From: Amycolatopsis sp. NBC_00345
GTDB taxonomy: Bacteria > Actinomycetota > Actinomycetes > Mycobacteriales > Pseudonocardiaceae
Length of the DNA stretch: 64,000 nt
NCBI RefSeq assembly: GCF_036116635.1
Contig: NZ_CP107995.1
Location: 5,084,001-5,148,000, forward strand
Direction: 5' to 3'
The position numbers were made by a program, and so were the translations under genes. Positions 26,522 through 36,371 of the stretch are shown piece after piece. Positions within the stretch are counted from its first letter, which is position 1. Every line of letters begins with the position of its first letter. Below the pieces are notes generated by a model, which was not told where the DNA came from, made no database searches, and worked only from the letters and a program-made list of their open reading frames with translations.

Positions 26522-28630
26522 GTGGACACCACCGAAGCCCTGCGCGAACGCGCCGAGACCCTGCTCCGTGCGCTCGCCGGCGACAACGCGACCCTGCGCG
26601 AGGACCAGTGGACGGCGATCGAGGCACTGGTCGCGCACCACCGGCGCGCGCTCGTCGTGCAGCGCACCGGCTGGGGCAAGTCGGCCGTGTACTTCCTGGC
26701 CACGGCCCTGCTGCGGGAGGAGGGCGCGGGCCCGACCGTGATCGTGTCGCCGCTGCTCGCGCTGATGCGCAACCAGATCTCGGCCGCCGCGCGGGCCGGG
26801 ATCCAGGCGGCGACGATCAACTCCGCGAACGCGCAGGAGTGGGACCAGGTGCAGGCCGCCGTCGTCGCGGGCGAGATCGACGTGCTGCTGGTCAGCCCCG
26901 AGCGGCTGAACAACCCGGACTTCCGCGACACCGTGCTGCCCAAGCTCACCGCGAGCGCCGGCCTGCTGGTGGTCGACGAGGCGCACTGCATCTCCGACTG
27001 GGGCCACGACTTCCGGCCGGACTACCGGCGGCTGCGCACGCTGCTGGGCGACCTGCCCGACGGCGTGCCGGTCCTGGCCACCACCGCGACAGCGAACGAC
27101 CGGGTCGCCACCGACGTCGCCGACCAGCTGGGCATCGGCAACGGCGGCGACACGCTGGTGCTGCGCGGCCCGCTCGACCGGGAGAGCCTGCGGCTGGCGG
27201 TGGCGGAGCTGCCCACCGACCAGGCGCGCCTGGCGTGGCTCGCCGAGCACCTGGCGGAGCTGCCCGGGTCCGGGATCATCTACACGCTCACCGTCGCGGC
27301 GGCCCACGACGTGGCGGCGCTGCTGGGCGAGCGCGGCTACCCGGTCGCGGCGTACACCGGCAAGACCGACCCGGCCGACCGGCAGGCGGCGGAGGACGAC
27401 CTGCTGGGAAACCGCGTCAAGGCGCTCGTCGCGACCTCGGCGCTGGGTATGGGGTTCGACAAGCCGGACCTGGGATTCGTGGTGCATCTGGGCGCGCCGT
27501 CGTCGCCGATCGCCTACTACCAGCAGGTCGGTCGGGCCGGGCGCGGGGTCGAGCGGGCGGAGGTCGTGCTGCTGCCCGGACGCGAGGACCGGGCGATCTG
27601 GGCGTACTTCGGGTCGCTCGCGTTCCCGGACGAGCTGCGCGTGTCGCAGGTCCTGGAGTCGCTGGCGTACGCCGACCGTCCACTTTCGACAGCCGCGCTG
27701 GAGCCGACGGTCGAGCTGTCCCGCTCGCGGCTCGAAATGGTGCTGAAGGTGCTGGACGTCGACGGCGCCGTGCGGCGCGTGCGCGGCGGCTGGGAGAGCA
27801 CCGGGCAGCCGTGGGAGTACGACCGTGAGCGGTACGCGCGAGTGAGTTCCGCGCGTACCGCCGAGCAGGACGCGATGCTCGGCTACATCGCGACCGCGGG
27901 CTGCCGGATGGAGTACCTGCGCCACCAGCTCGACGACCCGGACGCCGCGCCGTGCGGCCGGTGCGACAACTGCACGGGACAGCACTGGGACACGGCGGTG
28001 TCGGAGGAGGTCGCGGGCGCGACGCGCGAACGGCTGGACCGGCCGGGCGTCGCGGTGGCTCCGCGCAAGCAGTGGCCGAGCGGGATGAGCGGCCTCGACG
28101 TGCCGCTGTCGGGCCGCATCGCGGCGGGCGACCAGGCCGAGCCGGGCCAGGTGCTGGGCCGGCTGACCGACGTCGGCTGGGGCTCCCGGCTGCGTGAGCT
28201 GCTGGGCTCGGGGGCGGCCGACGTCGAGGTGCCCGAGAACGTGTTCCAGGCGTGCGTGAAGGTGCTCGCGGGATGGCAGTGGGCGGAGCGCCCGGTGGCG
28301 GTGATCGAGGTGCCGTCGGTGACGCGGCCGCAGCTGACGCACAGCCTGGCCACGAAGCTGTCGGAGATCGGGCGGCTGGAATTCCTGGGCTCGCTGGAAT
28401 CGGCCGGCCCGCCGCCCCGGCAGGCGAACAGCGCCCAGCGGCTCGCGGATCTCTGGCGCCGCCTCAGCCTGCCCGGCGACGTCGCCGCCCGCGTGGCCGC
28501 GACCACGGGCCCGATCCTGCTCGTCGACGACGTCATCGACACCGGGTGGACCATGACCCTGGCCACCCGCCTGCTGCGCCAGGCCGGGGCGAAGGGAGTG
28601 CTGCCGTTCGCGTTGGCCAGCACCGCCTGA
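26522..28630 (+). CDS. RecQ-family ATP-dependent DNA helicase with C-terminal phosphoribosyltransferase-like domain
   Basis: 702 residues. Helicase motifs: LREDQWTAI (motif 0), QRTGWGKSAVYF (I), VDEAHCISDWGHDFRPDYRRL (II and the RecQ aromatic loop) and YYQQVGRAGRG (VI). The RecQ zinc site is CRMEYLRHQL...CGRCDNCTG. After a linker, the last 150 residues look like a type I phosphoribosyltransferase: ILLVDDVIDTGWTMTLATRL resembles the PRPP-binding loop, and Phe/Ala-rich ending strands follow. The combination is known in actinobacterial RecQ proteins, but the use of the second domain is not. It would unwind forked or recombining DNA. Confidence 0.92.
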   Translation: MDTTEALRERAETLLRALAGDNATLREDQWTAIEALVAHHRRALVVQRTGWGKSAVYFLATALLREEGAGPTVIVSPLLALMRNQISAAARAGIQAATINSANAQEWDQVQAAVVAGEIDVLLVSPERLNNPDFRDTVLPKLTASAGLLVVDEAHCISDWGHDFRPDYRRLRTLLGDLPDGVPVLATTATANDRVATDVADQLGIGNGGDTLVLRGPLDRESLRLAVAELPTDQARLAWLAEHLAELPGSGIIYTLTVAAAHDVAALLGERGYPVAAYTGKTDPADRQAAEDDLLGNRVKALVATSALGMGFDKPDLGFVVHLGAPSSPIAYYQQVGRAGRGVERAEVVLLPGREDRAIWAYFGSLAFPDELRVSQVLESLAYADRPLSTAALEPTVELSRSRLEMVLKVLDVDGAVRRVRGGWESTGQPWEYDRERYARVSSARTAEQDAMLGYIATAGCRMEYLRHQLDDPDAAPCGRCDNCTGQHWDTAVSEEVAGATRERLDRPGVAVAPRKQWPSGMSGLDVPLSGRIAAGDQAEPGQVLGRLTDVGWGSRLRELLGSGAADVEVPENVFQACVKVLAGWQWAERPVAVIEVPSVTRPQLTHSLATKLSEIGRLEFLGSLESAGPPPRQANSAQRLADLWRRLSLPGDVAARVAATTGPILLVDDVIDTGWTMTLATRLLRQAGAKGVLPFALASTA

Positions 28631-28806
28631 GGCGCTGGGGCCGGCGGAACCCGGCGAGCGGTCCACATCGTGGGCCACGGCGCCGGGACCAGGCCGGACA
28701 GTCGCGCGCCCGCGGCACCCGCGGCCGGAAAGTCCCGTCCGGATCTACCGATTCCGGAATGTTTCTGGCAAAGTGCCGTTCCACTCTCGTGGAGGTGGAG
28801 GTCGCC

Positions 28807-30096
28807 ATGGCCGGACCGACGACGGATGTGCAGGCGCGGCACCGGCTTCCGGTGCGCAAGCTCTTCGCCGCCAGCGCGGGCAACGCCCTCGAGTGGTTCG
28901 ACTGGACTGTCTACGCGACGTTCAGCATCTACTTCGCGGGCGCGTTCTTCCCGTCGGGCAACGAAACCCTCGCCCTGATCAACACCTTCGGCACGTACGC
29001 GCTGGCGTTCTTCTTCCGGCCGCTCGGCGGGGTGCTGCTGGGCCGGTTCGCCGACGTGCACGGCCGCAAGCCCGCGATGATCCTCACCATCGTGCTGATG
29101 GCGGGCGGCTCGGTGGCGATCGGCGTGCTGCCGACGTTCGAGCAGGTCGGCTGGCTCGCGCCGAGCCTGCTGCTGCTCGCCCGGGTGGCACAAGGGCTTT
29201 CGCTCGGCGGCGAGGTGTCGAACGCGTCGGCGTACCTCGGGGAGATCGCGCCGCCGAAGCGCCGCGGGCGTTACTCGTCGTTCTTCTACATCTCCACCGG
29301 CTCGGCCGTGCTGGTCGCGACCGTGCTCGGTTTCGTGCTGGCGCGCACGATGGACAAGGCGCAGCTGACCTCGTACGGCTGGCGGATCCCGTTCCTGCTC
29401 GGCGGGGTGCTCGGGGTGATCGGCCTGTGGCTGCGCCGCAGTCTCGCCGAGACCGAGCTGTTCGAGAAGAACAAGGGCGCGGCGAAGCGCGTCGAACGGC
29501 CGTTGCGGACCACCTTGACCCACCACCCGAAGGCCGTCGGGCAGCTCGTCGGCTTCACGATGCTCTCGACGCTTTGCTACTACACGTTTTTCAGCGCGCT
29601 CACGTCTTTCGCGGTGAAGACCCGCGGAGTCAGCGACGTCGACGCGTTCCTCGCGCTGTCCATCGCCACGGCGCTGTTCGTCGCGCTGCAGTACCCGATG
29701 GGCGCGCTCGCCGACCGCGCCGGACGCAGGCCGCAGCTGCTGGTCTGGGCCGGGGTGACGGCGCTGGTGATCGTCCCGCTGTCCTACCTCGTGCGGCCGG
29801 GGCTCGGCGGGGTGCTCGTGATGTTCTGCGTCGGGCTCGCGCTCTACACGGCGATGACGTCGCTGGCGCCGGCGATCATGAGCGAGCTCTTCCCCACCGA
29901 ACTGCGCGGGCTGGGCATCGGCGCCTGGTACAACCTCACCGTCGCCATCTTCGGCGGCACCGCGCCGCTCGTGCTGAGCGCGCTCTCCGCGGCCGGCGCG
30001 TCGGTGGCGTTCTTCTGGTACGTCGCGGTCGCCGCCCTCATCGCGTTCTTCGTGATCCTGCGGATGCCCGAGACGAAGGGCAGTGAGCTGCGGTAA
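28807..30096 (+). CDS. MFS transporter, metabolite:H+ symporter (MHS) family
   Basis: 429 residues and 12 predicted helices. The MHS signature is at the start of helix 1 (FAASAGNALEWFDWTVYATF) and between helices 2 and 3 (GRFADVHGRKPAM). These proteins import organic acids, betaines or similar metabolites with protons. The start is ATG preceded by GGTGGAGG. It lies 68 bases before argS on the same strand, with a separate TAGGCT promoter in between. Confidence 0.9.
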   Translation: MAGPTTDVQARHRLPVRKLFAASAGNALEWFDWTVYATFSIYFAGAFFPSGNETLALINTFGTYALAFFFRPLGGVLLGRFADVHGRKPAMILTIVLMAGGSVAIGVLPTFEQVGWLAPSLLLLARVAQGLSLGGEVSNASAYLGEIAPPKRRGRYSSFFYISTGSAVLVATVLGFVLARTMDKAQLTSYGWRIPFLLGGVLGVIGLWLRRSLAETELFEKNKGAAKRVERPLRTTLTHHPKAVGQLVGFTMLSTLCYYTFFSALTSFAVKTRGVSDVDAFLALSIATALFVALQYPMGALADRAGRRPQLLVWAGVTALVIVPLSYLVRPGLGGVLVMFCVGLALYTAMTSLAPAIMSELFPTELRGLGIGAWYNLTVAIFGGTAPLVLSALSAAGASVAFFWYVAVAALIAFFVILRMPETKGSELR

Positions 30097-30163
30097 TCCC
30101 CTCGGTCCCGCGCGGGACGGATCGCTAGGCTTCAGCGACCCGACAACGCGAAGGAGGGACACC

Positions 30164-31891
<1,728 letters not shown>

Positions 31892-31892
31892 T

Positions 31893-33155
31893 TCACGACT
31901 TGCCGTGCTCGGCGAACGCGCGGCGCTTCAGCGCGGGCACCGAGCCGACGACCGCGAACATGCTTCGGGTCATCGCGCGGGCGAGGCGGTTCTCGGTGAC
32001 GAACTGATCGGCGCTGCGGACGGAGGCGCGCACCGCCTGGAAGCCGTACTCGCGCATCCGGTGCTCGTAATCGGCGACCGCCGCACGGACGTCACCAGCG
32101 CCGATCAGGTTGCGGCACAACAACTGCGCGTCCCGCAACGCTGTATTGGCGCCGATCCCGCGGAACGGCGTCATGCTGTGCACGGCGTCGCCCAGCAGGG
32201 TCACCGGGCCGGTCTCCCATGACTCGACGGGCACGGAGGTCTTGATCGGGAGACGGCTCACGGTGCCCTCGGGCGACAGCTCCACCAGCCGGGACAGGCC
32301 CGGGTGCCAGCCCCGGATCTGGTCCAGCACCATCGAACGCAGCCCGGAACCGTCCAGTTCGGACAGTCCAGTGGGGAGCCGCCGGGCCGAAGCGCCGTAG
32401 GCCCACGTCACGTAGCTGCCGGTGTTGTCGAACAGCACCGGGTCGACGTCCGCGGTCTCGTCGTTCACCTCGGCGCCGGCGAATTCGTGCGGCGCGGTGA
32501 ACATGCCGCGACCCCGTGGCGGGAGCACGAAGTTCGGCCCCGCCGACAGCCGGGCGGGCACGAGGCCGCGCGTCTCGGCGGTCAGCGGGTACTTGCCGAC
32601 GACCGCGGTGATGCCGGTGTCCACCCGCTCAGCGTGCGGCAGCAGCTGCGCGCGCACCCGTGAACTCGCGCCGTCGGCCCCCACGACCAGGTCCGCCTCG
32701 GCCGTGGTGCCGTCCGCGAAGTAACACGTGACGCCGTTGCGCCCGGTTTCGTAGCGGACGAACTCCTTGTCGTGCCAGAGGATCCCGTCGAGCCCAGTGG
32801 AGAGCACCTGGTGCAGCGAGATCCGGCTGACGGAGTGGTGCGCGGCGGCCGGGTCCGCCCCCTTCTCCTCGTCGATCACGGCCAGCTCGCGCAGCTGCTC
32901 GGTGACAAACGCGAAATCACCCGTCCCCTTCCCGCGCGTGGCCAGGAACCGCTCCCACGCCGGCGCCGGCAGGCATTCGTGCAGCGCGGCCGAGCCGTGC
33001 GGGTTGATGTGCACGCGGTAGCCCTGCAGCCGCTCCGTGCGCGTGCGGCTGCGCTCGTACACCGCGACCTCCACGCCGGCCGCCGCCAGCCCGTGCGCCA
33101 GGCACAGCCCGCCGGTGCCCCCGCCGATCACGGCCACCCTCAGGTTCTCGCTCAT
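31893..33155 (-). CDS. FAD-dependent monooxygenase (aromatic hydroxylase type)
   Basis: 420 residues. The dinucleotide fold starts VAVIGGGTGGLCLAHGLAAAG, the DG motif is DLVVGADGASSRVR, and the late FAD motif is LLGDAVHSMTPFRGIGANTAL. This is the PHBH-like group of flavin monooxygenases found in both catabolism and antibiotic tailoring. ATG is chosen over an upstream GTG because AAGGGGA is correctly spaced for it. It is divergent from a TetR gene that very likely controls it, and its stop is one base from that of argS. Confidence 0.9.
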   Translation of the reverse strand: MSENLRVAVIGGGTGGLCLAHGLAAAGVEVAVYERSRTRTERLQGYRVHINPHGSAALHECLPAPAWERFLATRGKGTGDFAFVTEQLRELAVIDEEKGADPAAAHHSVSRISLHQVLSTGLDGILWHDKEFVRYETGRNGVTCYFADGTTAEADLVVGADGASSRVRAQLLPHAERVDTGITAVVGKYPLTAETRGLVPARLSAGPNFVLPPRGRGMFTAPHEFAGAEVNDETADVDPVLFDNTGSYVTWAYGASARRLPTGLSELDGSGLRSMVLDQIRGWHPGLSRLVELSPEGTVSRLPIKTSVPVESWETGPVTLLGDAVHSMTPFRGIGANTALRDAQLLCRNLIGAGDVRAAVADYEHRMREYGFQAVRASVRSADQFVTENRLARAMTRSMFAVVGSVPALKRRAFAEHGKS

Positions 33156-33196
33156 GGTCACTCCCCTTCGTCGTGGCGTCCATAATTATCCAGACG

Positions 33197-33230
33197 GATG
33201 ATTAAGTCAACCGCAAAGATGATTGAGTCA
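33197..33230. promoter_or_regulatory. Two-site TetR operator in the monooxygenase/tetR divergent promoter
   Basis: GATGATTAAGTCA and GATGATTGAGTCA are direct repeats whose starts are 21 bases apart, two helical turns. Each core is itself partly palindromic (TGA-N5-TCA). The first overlaps a minus-strand -35 TTGACT whose -10, TAATTA, lies 16-17 bases further toward the monooxygenase. The second lies in the promoter of tetR, just before its -10. One repressor could close both promoters. Confidence 0.75.
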
Positions 33231-33235
33231 TCGAC

Positions 33236-33241
33236 TAGGCT
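33236..33241 (+). promoter_or_regulatory. Leaderless -10 (TAGGCT) for tetR
   Basis: TAGGCT ends six bases before the GTG start of the TetR gene; no Shine-Dalgarno is seen. Confidence 0.65.
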
Positions 33242-33247
33242 GAGCCC

Positions 33248-33868
33248 GTGCCCGAGAACAGCCCCCGCCGCTCCCCCCGCCCCGGCGAGCGGCAGCGCGA
33301 CCGCGAACGCACGCGGGCGCGGATCCTCGAAGCGGCGAAGACGGAATTCGGCAGCAAGGGTTACGCCGCGGCGCGCGTGGGCGAGATCGCCGACCGCGCG
33401 GGCGTCAACAAACAGCTGATCTCGTACTACTTCGGTGGCAAGGAAGGCCTGTACAACGAGCTGAACAGCCCGGTCTTCCAAGGGTTTTCGGCGCTCGCGG
33501 CGACGGACCGGCCGCTCGCTGAGGTCGCGGCCGACTTCGTGCGCACCGGCCTCGCCGACACCGACCTCGGCCGGCTCTTCCTGTGGGAGAACCTCACCGA
33601 CGGCGCGCCGGACGCGGTCGGCGTGGACGCGCAGCGCGAGTTCCTGCGCGGCCAGGTCGACTACGTGCGCGCCCGGCAGGAGGCGGGCGACTTCCCCGAG
33701 GACGTCGACCCCGCGGCGCTGATGCTGATGCTGATGGCGGCGGCGAGCGCGTCGCTGGCGTTCCCCCGGGTCGCCCGCGCGATCACCGGCCAGGACCCCG
33801 CGTCACCCGAGTTCGCCGAGGACTACGCGGAGCAGCTCGCCCGCGTGGTGCGGCACCTCAAGCCTTAG
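33248..33868 (+). CDS. TetR-family transcriptional regulator
   Basis: 206 residues. An Arg-rich N-terminus precedes the TetR helix-turn-helix: RARILEAAKTEFGSKGYAAARVGEIADRAGVNKQLISYYFGGKEGLY. The larger C-terminal ligand domain includes a TetR_C-like helix set and a Met/Leu-rich stretch (LMLMLMAAASAS). It very likely represses the divergent monooxygenase gene and itself through the paired repeats between them. Its 3' end overlaps the next TetR gene by 11 bases on the opposite strand. Confidence 0.93.
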   Translation: MPENSPRRSPRPGERQRDRERTRARILEAAKTEFGSKGYAAARVGEIADRAGVNKQLISYYFGGKEGLYNELNSPVFQGFSALAATDRPLAEVAADFVRTGLADTDLGRLFLWENLTDGAPDAVGVDAQREFLRGQVDYVRARQEAGDFPEDVDPAALMLMLMAAASASLAFPRVARAITGQDPASPEFAEDYAEQLARVVRHLKP

Positions 33869-34436
33869 CGAGCAGCGCCACCAGCTCGTCGGCCAGCTCC
33901 GGGCCCAGCGGCTCGTGCGTCGCCAGCAGCCGGTACCAGAGCGTGCCGAAGACGACGTCGAGCACCGTGCCCCGCGCGACGCCGTCCGGCAGCTCGTCCC
34001 GCTCGACCGCCCTGGCGACGATGCGGTCCAGCACTTCGCGGCGGCGTGACAGGAAGTCCTCACGGAAGCGGTCGCCGAACACCGGGTCGAACTGGGCCTG
34101 CGCCATCAGCGCGCGCAGCGTGTCCGCCACCGGCTGCTTCTGGCCGAGCGCGAACGTGCTCACCAGGAACTCGCGCAGGTCTTCGACGAACGAGCCGCGG
34201 TCGGGCACCGGCACGATCAGGTCCGCCTTCGCCGCCAACGCCTCCATCAGCACGTCGGCTTTCGACGGCCACCACCGGTAGACGGTCTGCTTGCCCGCGC
34301 CCGAACGGGCGGCGATGCCTTCGATCGTCAGGCCGGCGTACCCGACCTCGACGATCAGCTCCAGGGTGGCGACGAGGATCGCGTCGCGGCTCTGGGCGCT
34401 GCGCTTGCGGCCGGGGCGAGAGGGCTGGTCGGTCAT
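33858..34436 (-). CDS. TetR-family transcriptional regulator
   Basis: 192 residues. The DNA-binding domain is RDAILVATLELIVEVGYAGLTIEGIAARSGAGKQTVYRWWPSK, followed by a TetR_C_16-like ligand domain. The ATG has no ribosome binding site; TACCAT on the minus strand lies eight bases upstream, so a leaderless message is likely. It is divergent from the SDR gene and probably controls it through the palindrome between them. Confidence 0.93.
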   Translation of the reverse strand: MTDQPSRPGRKRSAQSRDAILVATLELIVEVGYAGLTIEGIAARSGAGKQTVYRWWPSKADVLMEALAAKADLIVPVPDRGSFVEDLREFLVSTFALGQKQPVADTLRALMAQAQFDPVFGDRFREDFLSRRREVLDRIVARAVERDELPDGVARGTVLDVVFGTLWYRLLATHEPLGPELADELVALLAKA

Positions 34437-34456
34437 GGGAAACGATGGTAGCTTAA

Positions 34457-34482
34457 TTCGAGACGAGACGTCACGGTTCGAA
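34457..34482. promoter_or_regulatory. Imperfect 26-bp palindrome between tetR and SDR genes
   Basis: TTCGA and TCGAA at the ends and a central GACGTC give TTCGAnnCGnGACGTCnCGnnTCGAA-type symmetry. It lies in the 58-base divergent intergenic region, next to the ribosome binding site of the SDR gene. It is the obvious candidate site for the adjacent TetR protein. Confidence 0.65.
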
Positions 34483-34494
34483 ATAGGAGAACAC

Positions 34495-35211
34495 ATGAGC
34501 AAGCGCACGGCCCTCGTCGCTGGGGGCACCTCGGGCATCGGGCTGGCGACCGCGCGGAAGCTGCGCGAGCGGGGGTTCGACGTCCACATCACCGGGCGCG
34601 GCAAGGAAAAGCTCGACGACATCGCGGTCACCGACCCCGGCCTCACCGGCCACCAGGCCGACGGCGGGGACGCCGCCGCGATGGCGGCAGTGGCCGAATC
34701 CCTCGGTCAGCTCGACGTGCTGGTGATCAGCCTCAGCGGCGCCGAGGGCGCGGGCCCGATCGCCGAACTGGACCTGGACGTGCTGCGCCGGGCCTTCGAC
34801 GCGAAGTTCTGGGCCCACCTCACCACGATCCAGGCGGTGCTGCCGCGGCTCGCGCCGACCGGCTCGATCACGCTGCTCACCGCCATCAGCGCACGCACCG
34901 GAATGCCCGGGACCACGGGGCTCGCGGCGATCAACGGCGCGCTGGAGGCCACGGTCAAGCCGCTGGCCGCGGAGCTGGCCCCGATCCGTGTCAACGCCGT
35001 CTCACCAGGCGTCGTCGACACGGCGTGGTGGAGCAACATGCCCGCGGAGCAGCGTGAGCCGTACTTCGCGCAGCTCGCCGCGGCGCTGCCCACCAGGCAG
35101 GTCGCGACAGCCGAGGACGTGGCCGAAGGCGTGGTGTTCATGGCCACCAACGCGAACGTCACCGGCACCGTGCTGGAGTCGGACGGCGGCGCGCGGCTGA
35201 TCAGCCTCTGA
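34495..35211 (+). CDS. SDR-family protein lacking the catalytic Tyr-Lys pair
   Basis: 238 residues. The Rossmann glycine motif is LVAGGTSGIGLATA and the late segment RVNAVSPGVVDTAWW fits classical short-chain dehydrogenases. The YxxxK active site is not conserved: the aligned stretch reads LAAINGALEA, giving Leu143 and Asn147 in place of Tyr and Lys, and the NNAG motif reads SLSG. It therefore probably binds NAD(P) without classical dehydrogenase chemistry, or uses another mechanism. AGGAGA precedes the ATG. It is divergent from and probably controlled by a TetR protein. Confidence 0.85.
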   Translation: MSKRTALVAGGTSGIGLATARKLRERGFDVHITGRGKEKLDDIAVTDPGLTGHQADGGDAAAMAAVAESLGQLDVLVISLSGAEGAGPIAELDLDVLRRAFDAKFWAHLTTIQAVLPRLAPTGSITLLTAISARTGMPGTTGLAAINGALEATVKPLAAELAPIRVNAVSPGVVDTAWWSNMPAEQREPYFAQLAAALPTRQVATAEDVAEGVVFMATNANVTGTVLESDGGARLISL

Positions 35212-35222
35212 CCGGACGCACT

Positions 35223-35249
35223 CGCCCGTGCCGGTTTCCGGTGCGGGCG
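35223..35249. terminator. Hairpin between convergent SDR and proB genes
   Basis: CGCCCGTGCCGG and CCGGTGCGGGCG pair over 12 bp with two G-U pairs and a TTT loop. No long T-tract follows on either strand. Confidence 0.6.
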
Positions 35250-35264
35250 GGCGTGTTCGCGGGG

Positions 35265-36371
35265 TCAGCGGCGCAGGGGCACCAGGTCGTCGGCGTGGAC
35301 GACCTCGCGGCGGAACTCCGCGGGCAGCTCGGGGGTGGAGCGGCCGATCAGGCCGGGCAGCTCACCCGAGTCGAACGCGACCACGCCGCGGGCCACCGGG
35401 ATGTCCTTGGGGTCCACCAGGTCCACGACGTCACCCGCCTGGAACTCGCCGTCGACGCCGGTGATGCCGGCGGCCAGGAGCGAACGGCGCCGCACGATGG
35501 CCGTCACAGCTCCGTCGTCGAGGCGGAGGCGGCCGGACGCGTCGGCGGCGTAGCCGAGCCAGAAGCGGCGCGCGGACAGGCGGGTGTCGGCCGGGGCGAA
35601 GGCCGTGCCGACGTCCGCCGCGCCGAGGGCGCCCGCGGCGTCCGCGGCGGCGGCGAGCAGCACCGGGATGCCCGCGCCCGCGGCGGTGCGCGCGGCCGCG
35701 AGCTTCGAGACCATGCCGCCCGTGCCGAGGCCGGACGAGGACATGCCGACGCTGATGCCGTCCACATCGGACTCGCTCAGCACCTCGGTGATCCGGCGGG
35801 TCGCGCCGTCACGCGGGTCGCCGTCGTACAGTCCGTCCACATCGGACAGCAGGACCAGCGCGTCGGCGCCGATCAGGTGAGCCACCAGCGCGGCCAGCCG
35901 GTCGTTGTCGCCGAAGCGGATCTCCTGGGTGGCCACGGTGTCGTTCTCGTTCACCACCGGCACGGCGCCGAGCGCGAGCAGCCGTGAGAACGTGCGCTGC
36001 GCGTTGCGGTAGTGCGAGCGGCGCACCACGTCGTCGGAAGTCAGCAGCACCTGCCCGACGGTCAGCGAATAGCGGCCGAACGACTCGGCGTACGCGTGCG
36101 CCAGCGCCAGCTGCCCGACGCTCGCCGCCGCCTGCTGCGTCGCGAGGTCACGCGGTCGCTTGCCCAGCGACAGCGGCGCCAGACCCGCGCCGATCGCGCC
36201 GGAGGAGACCAGGACGATCTGCGCTTCCCGCGCCACGCGGGCCGCGATGGCATCGACCAGCGCGTCCAGCCGCGCCACGTCGAGCCCGCTGCCCGCGGTG
36301 GTCAGCGCCGAAGACCCGACCTTGACGACGAGCCGACGGGCCTCGGCGATCTCCTGGCGAGTGCCACTCAC
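35265..36371 (-). CDS. proB: Glutamate 5-kinase
   Basis: 368 residues. The amino-acid kinase fold has LVVKVGSSALT at the start, SSGAIGAGLAPL, VVNENDTVATQEIRFGDNDRLAALVA and SDVDGLYDGDPR. The C-terminal 95 residues form a PUA domain (VARGVVAFDSGELPGLIGRST). It catalyses ATP-dependent phosphorylation of glutamate, the first step of proline synthesis. Its start overlaps the obg stop by four bases, so the two are coupled, as in mycobacteria. proA is not in the window. Confidence 0.96.
   Translation of the reverse strand: MSGTRQEIAEARRLVVKVGSSALTTAGSGLDVARLDALVDAIAARVAREAQIVLVSSGAIGAGLAPLSLGKRPRDLATQQAAASVGQLALAHAYAESFGRYSLTVGQVLLTSDDVVRRSHYRNAQRTFSRLLALGAVPVVNENDTVATQEIRFGDNDRLAALVAHLIGADALVLLSDVDGLYDGDPRDGATRRITEVLSESDVDGISVGMSSSGLGTGGMVSKLAAARTAAGAGIPVLLAAAADAAGALGAADVGTAFAPADTRLSARRFWLGYAADASGRLRLDDGAVTAIVRRRSLLAAGITGVDGEFQAGDVVDLVDPKDIPVARGVVAFDSGELPGLIGRSTPELPAEFRREVVHADDLVPLRR

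Noticed and set aside
33858..33868. Convergent overlap of two tetR genes as a frameshifted single gene
   Set aside because: Each has a complete HTH and ligand domain and they are on opposite strands.
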